From assembly GCA_007859835.1 (NCBI GenBank), contig SJPJ01000001.1:8446464-8510463 (forward strand): a stretch of DNA of 64,000 nucleotides, given 5' to 3'. Positions 16,305 to 25,682 of this stretch are shown here, piece after piece. A program made the position numbers and the translations under genes. The stretch comes from Novipirellula herctigrandis (GTDB taxonomy: Bacteria > Planctomycetota > Planctomycetia > Pirellulales > Pirellulaceae). Below the pieces are notes generated by a model that saw nothing but the letters and a program-made list of their open reading frames with translations, was not told the origin of the DNA and did not search any database. Position 1 is the stretch's first letter. Each line of letters opens with the position of its first letter.

Positions 16305-18857
16305 CTATCGACTCAAATTGCCTTGATTGACAATCTTGGTTGGGAGTTGGTCACTGATGGGCTTGCTATTGAGCTCCAAAGGCCCGCGAGTGATTGTGCC
16401 AAGTAGGGTCGCTTTGCCCTGTGACTCCGACAAACGGAGGTGCTTGCCGCGACTGGTGAAGTTAACGTTGACAGCCAAAATTTCACCCTTGTCAACTTGC
16501 AAACCGTCGCCGTGACGATGGGCATGCAGACCTTGTAATACCAACTTACCGTTTTCCACGAGTGCCAATGTACTGGGGTCGCCCCACACCATCGTGTTGA
16601 TCAAACGAGCAATCCCCGAGTAGTCAGTACCAAGTTTGATAGCGATCTTGTTTTCGGATGACATCGCCACTAATTCGGAATTGATCATGTCGATTCGCCC
16701 GTTGCCTTGTTCAAAATAGACCCCCACCTTGGAACCGTCCGTGCCGTGGCCGTGGATCACGGCGTTTTCGGGCCCGTAACCATCCTGCTGCGTAAAGTGG
16801 ATGCCATACAGCGAGCCGTAGACGAAGTTCTGGAACAGCATTTCATCGCGACAGTTACCAATCCACATGGCATCGAGATTCTCTTTTTGATAGGTCCATA
16901 GCATGTCGAAATTCGTTCGTCCTCGCGGGAAGAACGAATTCTTCCTGTCATAGCGTGACCAATAATGAGGATTGAATTGCGTGTTGCGAACCTCGCCGCG
17001 AACACTGCCACCGCCAACGGCAACGCCGACTTTCAATGGTGATCCAGAAAGATAGTCCACGTAATGGCGATCGCAACGATGCGTCATCAGGTCTAAAAAC
17101 CGATATGGGTTCCGGCAATTGACGTGTACGACGTAGAGATCTTCGCCGTTGCCTTGGATCAGGAATGGGTAATCTTTGACGTCATCGATGCGGAGGTCCG
17201 GATAGCTAAAGGAAAGCCCTTTGAGTCCGGCTCGGGCGTTGACGGTAATAGCAGGACCTTGCCCCGGAGACGGATAGACGTGCAACATGCTGCCACTGCC
17301 CATCGTATGATGTGGCACGTCGTGAATGCCTCGTAGCTCAACACCGCTTGGCACCGAAATCGTGCCACGCAGGATGTAATTACCACCAGGGACGAACACA
17401 ATACCACCGCCATCCCGACCAGCTTGGTTTAACGCGTTTTGCAGTGCCTCGGTATCGTCTTTGTCGTCTTGGCCATTGGCATTCCATGGCGAGTCGGTGA
17501 CCACATACAATGCGTCACGCGACGCTCGGGTCACACGTGTCTGATTCGCATCGAATCGTGGAAACGGCTCCATTTCCACCGGCGTCGCGACCCGAATAAG
17601 TTTGCCTGGCCCCATATCGTTCTTGATCATTATTGGGGTTTGAGCCAATGTGTCGTCAATCAAAATAGCGCCTTCTGCCTTGGCCCCCATTTGGATCAGG
17701 CTATCTTTGTTGCGTAATTCCGAAGCTGTCATTGCCAACACACCACCTGCGAACGTGATGTTGCCGTGCGTGAGTCGGCTGTTCTGAGCGATAAAACACC
17801 CAGTGCCCTCGCAGTCGATTGCTTGAGTGGCGGAAACGTCACAGTCGTTAAGCAGAATCGCGGCATTAAATGGCCGACCTATTCGAAAGCCGAAATCACG
17901 GCCCGCAAATGTACATTTTGTAAAGACCATGCCGTATGGATTGGTTTCCTGGACTTCAACGGCGGTTTGGCAGTTGCGAATCGACAATCCATAAAACTGA
18001 GCATTGGCGGCTCCTCGTACGCCTTTCGTAATCAAATAGCCAATGTGATAGCCGTCGATGTTGATATAGGCGACATATTCCCAGTCGCTTCGTTCCATAT
18101 GAATTGCGGTGCCGTTGGCCATCAGCCACTCGGCGAATTCAGCTTTGTTCGGCGGACGATTATCCAAGCCGCTTTGACACCAATAGTTTGGGGAGAAGTG
18201 GACGTTCTCTAAGCGGCCGATGTCCGTGGTCGAATCGTAACGGATACCGACGCTCAGAGGCGTGCCATAGACATTGTGAACGAAATGAAGTTCATTACTG
18301 CCGGGACCAATGCGGATTCCTTGATAGGGATTCACCAGTGTCACGTTTTCGAAGGTCGCGTTATCGCCGCCCGTTTGAACTAGGCAATAGGGATAGGGAA
18401 CGATGTTCGTCGCGGTTTGCTGAGGATACCAAATGGACAAATCTTTGACGCCGCCACAGTAATCGACACTGATAAAAGGAGTTCCTTCGCTTTGACCGCG
18501 TCCAGCGTAGGCCATCAACAACGTCCCCTCAACTTCGGGGCTTTCTTCCGTAGGCGCCGTCCACTCGCCACGTAAGGTCACCGAAACCGGGACGCGTAGC
18601 GTTCCCTTAATGACATAGCGGCCCGATGGCACGAATACGGTGCCGCCACCCGCCGCAGCCATCTGGTCCATCGCCTGTTGAAACGCCCCGGTGCAATCCA
18701 TTAGCGCGTCACCTTTAGCGCCAAAGTCGACAACATTGTACCCAGCAATGACCGTGTCTGGCGTAGCATATTTGGTCTCGATGATTTTCCATTGTGGTGA
18801 CACTGGAACTGCATAGGCAACACTCGATAACAGCAGACTCAAAATCAGACACTTCAT
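16305..18857 (-). CDS. Pectate-lyase-superfamily protein with two tandem beta-helix domains
   Basis: About 850 residues. I chose the ATG at 18857, which gives a compact signal peptide (MKCLILSLLLSSVAYAVPV). An ATG at 18914 has a better Shine-Dalgarno (GGAAG) but adds 19 residues, and the frame opens at 18947. Two copies of the Pectate_lyase_3 entry motif are present: VVDFGAKGDALMDCTGAFQQ with GGGTVFVPSGRYVIKG, and NGQDDKDDTEALQNALNQAG with GGGIVFVPGGNYILRG. Each is followed by right-handed beta-helix repeats. The halves also share NPYQGIR/NPYRFLD-type segments and NVHFSPNYWCQ/NTQFNPHYWSR, so the gene arose by internal duplication. Such proteins bind or cleave polysaccharides; no catalytic residues can be assigned here. 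Confidence 0.85.
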   Translation of the reverse strand: MKCLILSLLLSSVAYAVPVSPQWKIIETKYATPDTVIAGYNVVDFGAKGDALMDCTGAFQQAMDQMAAAGGGTVFVPSGRYVIKGTLRVPVSVTLRGEWTAPTEESPEVEGTLLMAYAGRGQSEGTPFISVDYCGGVKDLSIWYPQQTATNIVPYPYCLVQTGGDNATFENVTLVNPYQGIRIGPGSNELHFVHNVYGTPLSVGIRYDSTTDIGRLENVHFSPNYWCQSGLDNRPPNKAEFAEWLMANGTAIHMERSDWEYVAYINIDGYHIGYLITKGVRGAANAQFYGLSIRNCQTAVEVQETNPYGMVFTKCTFAGRDFGFRIGRPFNAAILLNDCDVSATQAIDCEGTGCFIAQNSRLTHGNITFAGGVLAMTASELRNKDSLIQMGAKAEGAILIDDTLAQTPIMIKNDMGPGKLIRVATPVEMEPFPRFDANQTRVTRASRDALYVVTDSPWNANGQDDKDDTEALQNALNQAGRDGGGIVFVPGGNYILRGTISVPSGVELRGIHDVPHHTMGSGSMLHVYPSPGQGPAITVNARAGLKGLSFSYPDLRIDDVKDYPFLIQGNGEDLYVVHVNCRNPYRFLDLMTHRCDRHYVDYLSGSPLKVGVAVGGGSVRGEVRNTQFNPHYWSRYDRKNSFFPRGRTNFDMLWTYQKENLDAMWIGNCRDEMLFQNFVYGSLYGIHFTQQDGYGPENAVIHGHGTDGSKVGVYFEQGNGRIDMINSELVAMSSENKIAIKLGTDYSGIARLINTMVWGDPSTLALVENGKLVLQGLHAHRHGDGLQVDKGEILAVNVNFTSRGKHLRLSESQGKATLLGTITRGPLELNSKPISDQLPTKIVNQGNLSR

Positions 18858-19499
18858 GGCAGGGCTTTTCAAAAAAAGAAGTTTGGTGGGCGGGAGCAAC
18901 ATTGGCGGGTGCATGATAATCGCTTCCAACCCCAATGGAAATCGCATTACAGCGGAACACTCTGCAAATTTCTGATTGCATCGCTACTTTTCCCGTCATG
19001 GTCGCATAGCAGGGCAGCTCTCCTCTCAGCTGATACGACAGACGAACCATTGAGTCGTGTTGGTCCGCAATAGGGATGCGTGAAATGGCGGTTGGAAAAC
19101 AGAACGCCGTCAGAAAACAACGCTAACAAGAACCTCGCCGGCGATTTCTTTTGAACCTGTTTGATCCAAAGCTCCTTTAATGCCAATCATCGGCGAATAT
19201 CACAAATACCTTTGGACGCCTCGGATCGCTCGCATAACACCTGAATGCACCGCCATTAAAAAGCCAGATGCGAAGAGTAGTCCTATTGAAAGTTTCATCA
19301 ATGAAGTCGGCGTGCGCTCTAATTGGAGCATAGGTGAAGTCTTACGTTCGGCGTTGTGTTTCGTTGACCATTCGGATCGGCGACCGCATGACACTTTCGT
19401 CTACCAGATTAACAGATAGCCTTGACGCGTGCGAAACGCTGCACTGGAGAATGTGGCAACATGGCACATCAAATCATAAAGTATCGAGGAGCGACACAA
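18858..19499. other. Intergenic, no gene supported
   Basis: About 640 bases between divergent genes. No domain, structural RNA or clear promoter pair was recognised. The short open frames here are broken and lack start signals. Confidence 0.4.
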
Positions 19500-19949
19500 A
19501 TGTGTTCGTTCCAGCTGCTCACTGGCATCGAACAGAGGTCCGCCGAACAGGTTCGTTCTCAATTGAGCATTGAGCGTGATTGCTTCGTCTGCCCCAGTGG
19601 TGAACGTCCTGTCTTTGGATGTTTAGCGACACCGACATTGGCCGAACTACGTGCGAGACTTGGCGATGTGAATACAAGCGTGGACCGACTTCGGGGCCGG
19701 GAAGTCATTGGCGATGCTCAGACGCTTCATGCAGACGCCGCGATCCTCAACAATGCCAATTCCGCATCGAACAAGCTTTGCCTAACGCTGCTTGGTGGCG
19801 GTGCCCTCGGCAACAAAGACACGTGGATCATCGACGCAATTCGAAGATGCCTCACTTGGTATCGAACACAGAATCTTGACGCTGTGATCGTTTCCCACAA
19901 GTCGTCCAGCGATTTAGTGCAACGAGTAGTAACGGACTTTCGATATTGA
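19500..19949 (+). CDS. Small protein of unknown function with glycine-rich LTLLGGGALGN loop
   Basis: A 149-residue soluble protein. The start at 19500 is strongly supported by AGGAG eight bases upstream; earlier in-frame ATGs lack this. No signal peptide. The C-terminal half contains NKLCLTLLGGGALGNKDTWI followed by DAIRRCLTWYRTQNLDAVIV, which looks like a strand, glycine loop, helix and strand. The GGGALGN loop recalls the GAFGN phosphate-binding loop of macrodomain and PARG-type folds, but that resemblance is loose and may be convergent. The N-terminal half is not recognised. I do not assign a function. It stands about 110 bases before the zinc-ribbon genes on the same strand. Confidence 0.65.
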   Translation: MCSFQLLTGIEQRSAEQVRSQLSIERDCFVCPSGERPVFGCLATPTLAELRARLGDVNTSVDRLRGREVIGDAQTLHADAAILNNANSASNKLCLTLLGGGALGNKDTWIIDAIRRCLTWYRTQNLDAVIVSHKSSSDLVQRVVTDFRY

Positions 19950-20060
19950 ATTGCGACGAGGTCATTCGTTGCGAACCTACAGAGCGTTCCTTGGGTCCAA
20001 ACGATAACATTGGACCAAATAAAGCGAACTGCACAGCTACCCCAAAACAGGATCTTCGCC

Positions 20061-20405
20061 ATGACGCGCCGACGAGAAAAACGGAAAGCTGCTAAGCCCT
20101 CCAATCAAAACGTCATGCCCGATGGAGCGGTGGTGGCAGATCGGTCCCGTCAGGTACCGAACAATTCGTATGATCTACCGCCCCGATTTTATGTTGACAT
20201 CGAGTTCAAATGCTCTGATTGCGGTATAAAAGAAGTATGGACGGGCAAACAACAGAAATGGTTCTACGAAGTGGCAAAAGGATCACTCTACAAAACGGCC
20301 AAGCGATGCGGAGTGTGCCGCAATCGGATCAAAGCCGCCAAGGACCTCCAGCGAGAGCAGATGGCAAAGGCCGACGCAGCAAAAAACGCAACTAAGAAGG
20401 GGTAG
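20061..20405 (+). CDS. Small zinc-ribbon protein
   Basis: A 114-residue basic protein beginning MTRRREKRKAAKPSN. The ATG at 20061 is preceded by AGGAT; an upstream in-frame start at 20010 is less likely. It matches the probable zinc-ribbon domain family (zf-trcl type): FYVDIEFKCSDCGIKEVWTG, KQQKWFYEVAKGSLYKTAKR and CGVCRNR, with the Cys pairs C-S-D-C and C-G-V-C as the likely zinc site. The C-terminal tail is Lys/Ala rich. Only eight bases separate it from the next gene, which also carries a zinc-ribbon, so they are probably one transcription unit. The role of the family is not established; nucleic-acid binding is a guess. Confidence 0.85.
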   Translation: MTRRREKRKAAKPSNQNVMPDGAVVADRSRQVPNNSYDLPPRFYVDIEFKCSDCGIKEVWTGKQQKWFYEVAKGSLYKTAKRCGVCRNRIKAAKDLQREQMAKADAAKNATKKG

Positions 20406-20413
20406 TACAAATC

Positions 20414-20761
20414 GTGATTGAATCGGAAATGGTTGAAGTCTATCGTGCTGCGGATAACGCCGAAGCACACTTGTTATGCGGGATCATGCAAAACGAAGGA
20501 ATCAAGGCACGAGTGGTAGGTGACCATCTCCGAGATGTCCTCAGTCACCTCGCCATCGGCGCGGTTCCACCTCGGATCCTCGCTCCTCCAGACGGCTATG
20601 AAGCAGCACGCAAAATCGTGCTCGCGTATGAGACCAGACACAAAGCACCGGTTGACGGATCGGCAGCTCAGTGGATTTGCGCTCGTTGTGGTGAGTTGAA
20701 CGATCCTACATTTGACGTGTGCTGGCAATGCCAAAGCGAACACGGTGATCCTGCCGAATAA
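20414..20761 (+). CDS. DUF2007-type protein with C-terminal zinc finger
   Basis: A 115-residue protein starting at a GTG (20414) with AAGGGG eleven bases upstream; an ATG at 20429 is an alternative start. The first ~75 residues fit the DUF2007 (putative signal-transducing) fold, with VEVYRAADNAEAHLLCGIMQ and EGIKARVVGDHL. The end is a RanBP2-like zinc ribbon, WICARCGELNDPTFDVCWQC, with four Cys in C-x2-C...C-x2-C spacing. In known family members DUF2007 often precedes such a ribbon. It follows the preceding zinc-ribbon gene by eight bases. Function is unknown. Confidence 0.85.
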   Translation: MIESEMVEVYRAADNAEAHLLCGIMQNEGIKARVVGDHLRDVLSHLAIGAVPPRILAPPDGYEAARKIVLAYETRHKAPVDGSAAQWICARCGELNDPTFDVCWQCQSEHGDPAE

Positions 20762-20798
20762 TCGAACGTTTCAAATCCTACCTCGAACTCGCTGTCAT

Positions 20799-21848
20799 TC
20801 ACGACAGAAGGAGTTCGCGTTTCCTTGCAATTTGCTCGAGCAAGTCGCGCTGCGGTTGAATGAACTTGTCAATACCTTCGCTCATCAATGATCGATACAT
20901 CGTTGGGACATCGACTTTTTGGTTGATCTCGTCTTGAATGGACTCATTTGCCATTTTGTGAATCTTTCGACGAAAATTTTGGCCGCTGTTTTCAATAACC
21001 TCGATCAATTCAGGCGGATTCGTTTGTATGTCGCCTCCAGCAATTGCATCAACGTATTTCCACGCCGGCCCTTTAGGATCCTTGGTTTCCATGCTGGCAA
21101 AGATCAATTCTTGTTGAAGTGGCAAATCCTTGTCCGCCCAGAAGTCCTGATTCAAATGCCAAATACGTTTCGCATTCAAAATTCCTACGATCCCTTGCGC
21201 GTCGGATGACAAGTCCGTCACTTCCCGATTCGTATAAACATTGATGCGCGAGATAAACACACTGTAAACGCTCTTGAAGTCCTGTAGGCTCTTGCGCTGC
21301 TGAGCGCCGCGCCATATCGCATCGCGAGCACGGGCATATTGATCAACGGTGAATATCAAAGTCACGTTCAGGGTGACGCCACACGCAGCAAGAGTTTCCA
21401 GTGCATTGATGCCGGCGTCAGTTGCCGGGACTTTGATCATTCGGTTCTCATGTCCCTTCGACCATGTTTTTCCAAGTTCGATGTATCTCGCAGTTCGGTC
21501 CGAATCGGAAAGCAAAGTGTCAGGATCCTCCAAAATTGGGTCCAACTCAAAACTCACCCAACCTGCATCTCCGGCCGATTGTTGATGGATGGGCAAAAAC
21601 TTTGCCTGTGCGTCGCGAACCAATTGATCGGTCAATTGCCAGGCGATCGAATTGTCGTCGAATCCTTCGCTAAGTAGCAATTCAATCTGTTCATCGCGAC
21701 TTCCCGATTCAATAATTCGGCTGATGATTGCAGGATTACTCGTGGCTCCGGTCGCCCCCCAAAGAAGGCTCTTGTCCACCTCGGACGGCTCCACGGTATC
21801 GAGGTAAAGTTTCGTTCCGGTTTGCAGTAACGATTGGAGCGAGGACAT
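20799..21848 (-). CDS. tal: Transaldolase
   Basis: A 349-residue cytoplasmic transaldolase that moves a dihydroxyacetone unit between sugar phosphates in the non-oxidative pentose phosphate pathway. The start is the ATG at 21848, with AAGGAA six bases upstream; the GTG at 21854 abuts that ribosome-binding site. Barrel motifs include KLYLDTVEPSEV and GATGATSNPAII near the N-terminus, the Schiff-base Lys in NRMIKVPATDAG, GVTLNVTLIFTVDQYARARD, and SVFISRINVYTN. It is slightly longer than the 317-residue E. coli type, with an insertion around WVSFELDPILEDPD. It is a lone gene convergent with the DUF2007 gene. It could process pentoses and hexoses released by local hydrolases, but its role is basic metabolism. 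Confidence 0.9.
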   Translation of the reverse strand: MSSLQSLLQTGTKLYLDTVEPSEVDKSLLWGATGATSNPAIISRIIESGSRDEQIELLLSEGFDDNSIAWQLTDQLVRDAQAKFLPIHQQSAGDAGWVSFELDPILEDPDTLLSDSDRTARYIELGKTWSKGHENRMIKVPATDAGINALETLAACGVTLNVTLIFTVDQYARARDAIWRGAQQRKSLQDFKSVYSVFISRINVYTNREVTDLSSDAQGIVGILNAKRIWHLNQDFWADKDLPLQQELIFASMETKDPKGPAWKYVDAIAGGDIQTNPPELIEVIENSGQNFRRKIHKMANESIQDEINQKVDVPTMYRSLMSEGIDKFIQPQRDLLEQIARKRELLLS

Positions 21849-22191
21849 GGTCACTTCCTTGAGATTGTATTGCTGTTATCGTGTCGAATGGCGCTCTGTT
21901 CGTCACCAAAAATCATCCACAGGAATGTATATATAGTCACCCATTTTGTCGATTGCACTTGTTTGGTGTATTGCGTCAGGGCGAAATCAGACGCCAACAC
22001 TTCCTGCGATAGGAACCCAATTTCGGCCCTAATAGGTACCCCCGAAGAGAAATGCCGGGGGAGAAGAAATTTGGTTCGCTAACCCGGTGCAGAAAAATGC
22101 CCACGATCTTTCGTGTTTTCGGATTTTCTGAACAGTCTGAACAGCAAGAACGGATCCAAATCAGCTATCCTCGCCTTCTTAGCCCACTGAG
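21849..22191. other. Intergenic with a GC hairpin
   Basis: The gap between two minus-strand genes holds the transaldolase promoter region. A six-pair GC hairpin (CCCCCG at 22039-22044, CGGGGG at 22056-22061) lies in it without a following T-run. No gene is supported. Confidence 0.4.
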
Positions 22192-22785
22192 TTAACGTAA
22201 CGGTTCGAGTTTGGTGATTCGTTGATCGAGCGAGAGTATCTCTTCACCAAGATGGTTAAGCTTTACCTCCAAGCGGTACAGCATTGAAGAAATCTCTTCC
22301 GGGTTGTTGATCAACGCGAGATGCAATCGAGCTAGATCATACTTCAATTCCAGACGTCTCCATTCAAGTTCGCTGATACTGCTTCTGGCGACCTTTTTCC
22401 TTCCTTGTTCTAAGCTCAGTTTTGCGAGTCGCAGCTTTTCTTCGGCATGCCGCAGGCGAACTCGTTCGGGACCGCCAATCGATGCCAAAGTGGCTTCTTC
22501 GTACTGTTGCTTGGCAACGGCTAGATTCGAGCGAAGTCTTTCAATCGCCATTTCGGGGATGTTCCCTGAATACTTACGGTTTTCTTCCAAGGCGTATTGA
22601 AGTTCGACACGAGCTAATTGCATGTTGGTGCTGGCATGCTCCAAAACGAGGTCATACCTCGAACTTTCTTGTTCGTCACTAACCAGCGCCGGGCCTTGAG
22701 AGGATAGTGATCCCGGAAACAGCGGGAACGAAACCAGCAAAAAAATAAACACCCAACGCGTTGTCCACTTATTTACGTTTGACAT
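22192..22785 (-). CDS. Exported coiled-coil protein of unknown function
   Basis: A 197-residue protein with an N-terminal signal or anchor segment (WVFIFLLVSFPLFPGSL). The rest is predicted to be almost wholly helical and rich in Glu, Leu, Arg and Lys, in heptad-like pattern: LEHASTNMQLARVELQYALE, LRHAEEKLRLAKLSLEQGRK and LRLEVKLNHLGEEILSLDQR-like stretches up to the end. It probably sits in the periplasm as a coiled coil. AAGAG lies upstream of the ATG. No family was recognised. It is not clearly in an operon. Confidence 0.7.
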   Translation of the reverse strand: MSNVNKWTTRWVFIFLLVSFPLFPGSLSSQGPALVSDEQESSRYDLVLEHASTNMQLARVELQYALEENRKYSGNIPEMAIERLRSNLAVAKQQYEEATLASIGGPERVRLRHAEEKLRLAKLSLEQGRKKVARSSISELEWRRLELKYDLARLHLALINNPEEISSMLYRLEVKLNHLGEEILSLDQRITKLEPLR

Positions 22786-23134
22786 CGAATTTGCTCTTGG
22801 TTTGCGTGCATATCACCCCATGCGCGACATTATCGCGCGATGAGCAACGAAATTCCCTCGAATTCAAAGGCTTGGGCTCGGCTTAACGTACACTCGATAC
22901 GCTCGCTATTTTAAGGAGCAAGCTATGTGCCATCTTCCCTTAGCGGTGTCGGAAAAAGCAACAATTTGCGTTCGTTCGGAATCGGAAACCGGTGAAGGAA
23001 GCTGACAACCTCGTCTCTACACGACATAGGCGTCTCTACACGACATAGGCGTCTCTACACGACATAGGCACGAGAATTCAGTAGACTCCAATTTCCCCAC
23101 GCCAACTTCCGCCTGAATTTTGGGAAACCGATTG
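22786..23134. other. Divergent intergenic region upstream of the phosphatase
   Basis: Spacer between the divergent coiled-coil and phosphatase genes. It contains the palindrome ATCGCGCGAT near 22835 and the 19-bp tandem repeat listed separately. No gene is supported. Confidence 0.45.
23012..23068. repeat. Three perfect tandem copies of a 19-bp unit
   Basis: The unit CGTCTCTACACGACATAGG occurs three times head to tail (23012-23030, 23031-23049, 23050-23068) with no mismatch. It lies about 65 bases before the phosphatase start. Perfect identity suggests recent slippage, or a set of operator sites; 19 bp is close to two helical turns. Confidence 0.95.
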
Positions 23135-25531
23135 ATGATAGCGATCCGAGCCAGCTTGTTTCTTGACTTGATGCGTTCACTCCTGGTTATCGCATTCCTG
23201 GTTATCGGTGTCTCCGTGCATGCGGCATCGGTAGCGATTGATTGGAAGCGAGTCGAAGACCGTCGTTGGCCCGGATCCGAATTTTGGGCCAACCGACTAC
23301 AGGATTGGTCGGTCGTGGGCGGAAAACTGCAATGCGCTTACGAGTACGGTGGGAACGACTGGCGCACCGCACACCTGCTGACGCACGATTTCAACGCCAC
23401 CGGAGATCACTTTGAGGCGGAACTATCTTTCAGTGCTACGGCGGATGGACACGCGGGCATTCTGCTTGGCGGAGGCGAGGGCAAGCTCAATTACAAGCAA
23501 GCGTCGATGATTCAAGGTGTTCCTGGCTTGGGTGGTGGCTTCCTGGTGGATTTTGCATTTTCCAAAAATTCGCTGTGTGTTCGCGACTTCGGCAGCGATG
23601 CCGAGATCAAAATACCTGCACCCCTAAAAGAGACTCAGCTACGAAACCGCGTCGACACGGATACCCCGTTAAGACTCAAAATTATTGGCAGCAGGCGAAA
23701 TGCCGAAACGTTCAGCCTCGTCGCCACGCTGGTGGCCAATGGCAACGTCCTTGCTACAGTGCAAGCCGATGTCCCCACCGATCGACTCATCGGAAACGTT
23801 GCCATCGTCAGTATGGGCGGCACCCAACAAGCACCCCATCAGTTTTTTGGCGTGAAGCTCTCAGGCAACCGCGTCTCGGAACATCTCGAACGCGCCTACG
23901 GTCCCATTGGCGGAGTGCTCTACTCGGTGGCCAATGGTGATCTAAAGATAGGCGTTCAATGCATGTCGATCGGCCAAACGATCGACGCTGGAGAGTCCTT
24001 TGGCAATGGTTGGCGGTGCGGCGTACAGGTTGAGAAGCGACAACCCGATGGTTCGTGGCAGAGCGTCACGCGACCGGTTGGTTTCAGTGAGCCGGACTAC
24101 TATGCGCTGCTCCGTGTGAAAGAGCACGACCGATCCAAACCAGCCGACTTCCGTGTGGTGATGCTAAACGGCCCCGAGGACGCACAGCCCTACATGTTCC
24201 ATGTCCCAGCGGAGCCAAACAGCGGCGAGTTGGTTATCGGAGGCGTCTCCTGCACAGGCGACATCGGACGCATGGGCCTTGGCGACAAGTCCAAGCTCAA
24301 GCCTGACGAATCCTATATCGGGATTTGGAGTCAGGCAAACCAATGGGCACCCTTTAGTGGGATCACTCAACCACTGATCGAGCGCAAGCCGGACATCGTC
24401 TTCTTCACCGGTGACCAGATCTATGAATGGTGGCCAACGCGGATCGACGTGACCGACGCCATGCCGGATGAAGATTACCTCTACAAGTGGATGATCTGGC
24501 ATTGGTCTTTCCAAGCAGTCTGCTCAAAGTTTCCCTGCCTAATTCAGACCGATGACCATGATGTTTGGCACCCCAATCTATGGGGCGACGGCAGCCGACT
24601 GATGACCGAAGGATGGGACAGGGGCGGTGGGTTCATCAAGAGCAGCTACTTCGTCAACATGGTCCAGCGCACCATGTGTGGACACAACCCCGACGCGTAC
24701 AGCCCTGGGCCTAACGACAGCGGCATCACAAACTATTTCTGTACGTTCACGTACGGTGGCGTTGACTTCGCGCTTCTTGAGGATCGCAAGTTTAAATCCG
24801 CCCTTCCAAGTGTGCACGCCGGAATGGAACCCAAAATGCTCGGGGATGCCCAACTTCGTATGTTGGCGGAATGGGTCGACATGCCTAACAAGGCACCTGC
24901 CCGCGTCGTCGTCAGCCAGACGAACTACGTCACCATCAATACGATCGCCAACGGTAACATGCGTGCCGACCGTGATTCCAATGGCTGGCCCAAAACCGCT
25001 CGGGACAAAGCGGTGGAGCTATTTGACAAGGCCGGAGCATTTCTGTTTACAGGCGACCAACACCTCGCTTCGGTCACTCGCATGGACACGATGGCATCGA
25101 AAATGGGTGTGTTTCAATTTTGCCAGCCCGCTGGCGGATGTATTTGGTGGCGTTGGTTCTATCCCAATGACGAGCAACACATAGGTAGTGGCCCCCTCGC
25201 CGGCAAACCTTCGTACATCGGTCACTTTACCGACGCCTTTGGAAACACCTTTGAAACATTGGCGGTTGCCAATCCGGGCAGTCCGCAAGAGATGCGGGTC
25301 CACACGAATCCCCCTAAGCATATTCTCACCGGCAAGCAACGAGCGGCGGGCATTGGCACACGCTACCGTATCCACCAGGGCGAGGGATTTGGAATTGTCC
25401 ACGTCGATGCTGATAACGACCGTATGACTTTGGAGTGTTGGCCCGACAAGAACGCGACGATGTTGACGCCCTATCGCCAATTCGATGGTTGGCCGATCCA
25501 ATTGAAACTGAGCGAAATGCAACGGCGCTAA
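23135..25531 (+). CDS. PhoD-like alkaline phosphatase family protein
   Basis: A 798-residue exported metallophosphoesterase. The ATG at 23135 is used; an ATG at 23171 gives an even tighter signal peptide (MRSLLVIAFLVIGVSVHA). The N-terminal ~270 residues form a LamG-like or other beta-sandwich module (GDHFEAELSFSATADGHAGI). The PhoD-type catalytic domain follows, with metal ligands in VFFTGDQIYEWW near residue 425, QTDDHDVWHPNLWGDG near 472 and LFTGDQHLASVTRM near 638. PhoD enzymes hydrolyse phosphodiesters and monoesters and use Ca/Fe. In planctomycetes many relatives have unknown substrates. The 19-bp repeats just upstream may be regulatory. A strong Tat signal was not seen, although PhoD is often Tat-exported. 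Confidence 0.87.
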   Translation: MIAIRASLFLDLMRSLLVIAFLVIGVSVHAASVAIDWKRVEDRRWPGSEFWANRLQDWSVVGGKLQCAYEYGGNDWRTAHLLTHDFNATGDHFEAELSFSATADGHAGILLGGGEGKLNYKQASMIQGVPGLGGGFLVDFAFSKNSLCVRDFGSDAEIKIPAPLKETQLRNRVDTDTPLRLKIIGSRRNAETFSLVATLVANGNVLATVQADVPTDRLIGNVAIVSMGGTQQAPHQFFGVKLSGNRVSEHLERAYGPIGGVLYSVANGDLKIGVQCMSIGQTIDAGESFGNGWRCGVQVEKRQPDGSWQSVTRPVGFSEPDYYALLRVKEHDRSKPADFRVVMLNGPEDAQPYMFHVPAEPNSGELVIGGVSCTGDIGRMGLGDKSKLKPDESYIGIWSQANQWAPFSGITQPLIERKPDIVFFTGDQIYEWWPTRIDVTDAMPDEDYLYKWMIWHWSFQAVCSKFPCLIQTDDHDVWHPNLWGDGSRLMTEGWDRGGGFIKSSYFVNMVQRTMCGHNPDAYSPGPNDSGITNYFCTFTYGGVDFALLEDRKFKSALPSVHAGMEPKMLGDAQLRMLAEWVDMPNKAPARVVVSQTNYVTINTIANGNMRADRDSNGWPKTARDKAVELFDKAGAFLFTGDQHLASVTRMDTMASKMGVFQFCQPAGGCIWWRWFYPNDEQHIGSGPLAGKPSYIGHFTDAFGNTFETLAVANPGSPQEMRVHTNPPKHILTGKQRAAGIGTRYRIHQGEGFGIVHVDADNDRMTLECWPDKNATMLTPYRQFDGWPIQLKLSEMQRR

Positions 25532-25682
25532 TCAAAACCGCCCAATTCGTGCTCGCTAGCGAATGACGGTGTCGGTGTTCGACGTACCGCCGCGCCTGTT
25601 AGACGCAAATCCGCACGTTATTGGAAATCGCAGACGATAATTTGCGAAAACGCACGTCAATGCATCACGGCCCGATTCGGCG

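Noticed and set aside
22039..22061. GC hairpin taken as an intrinsic terminator
   Set aside because: No T-run follows on either strand, so the terminator call is not supported.
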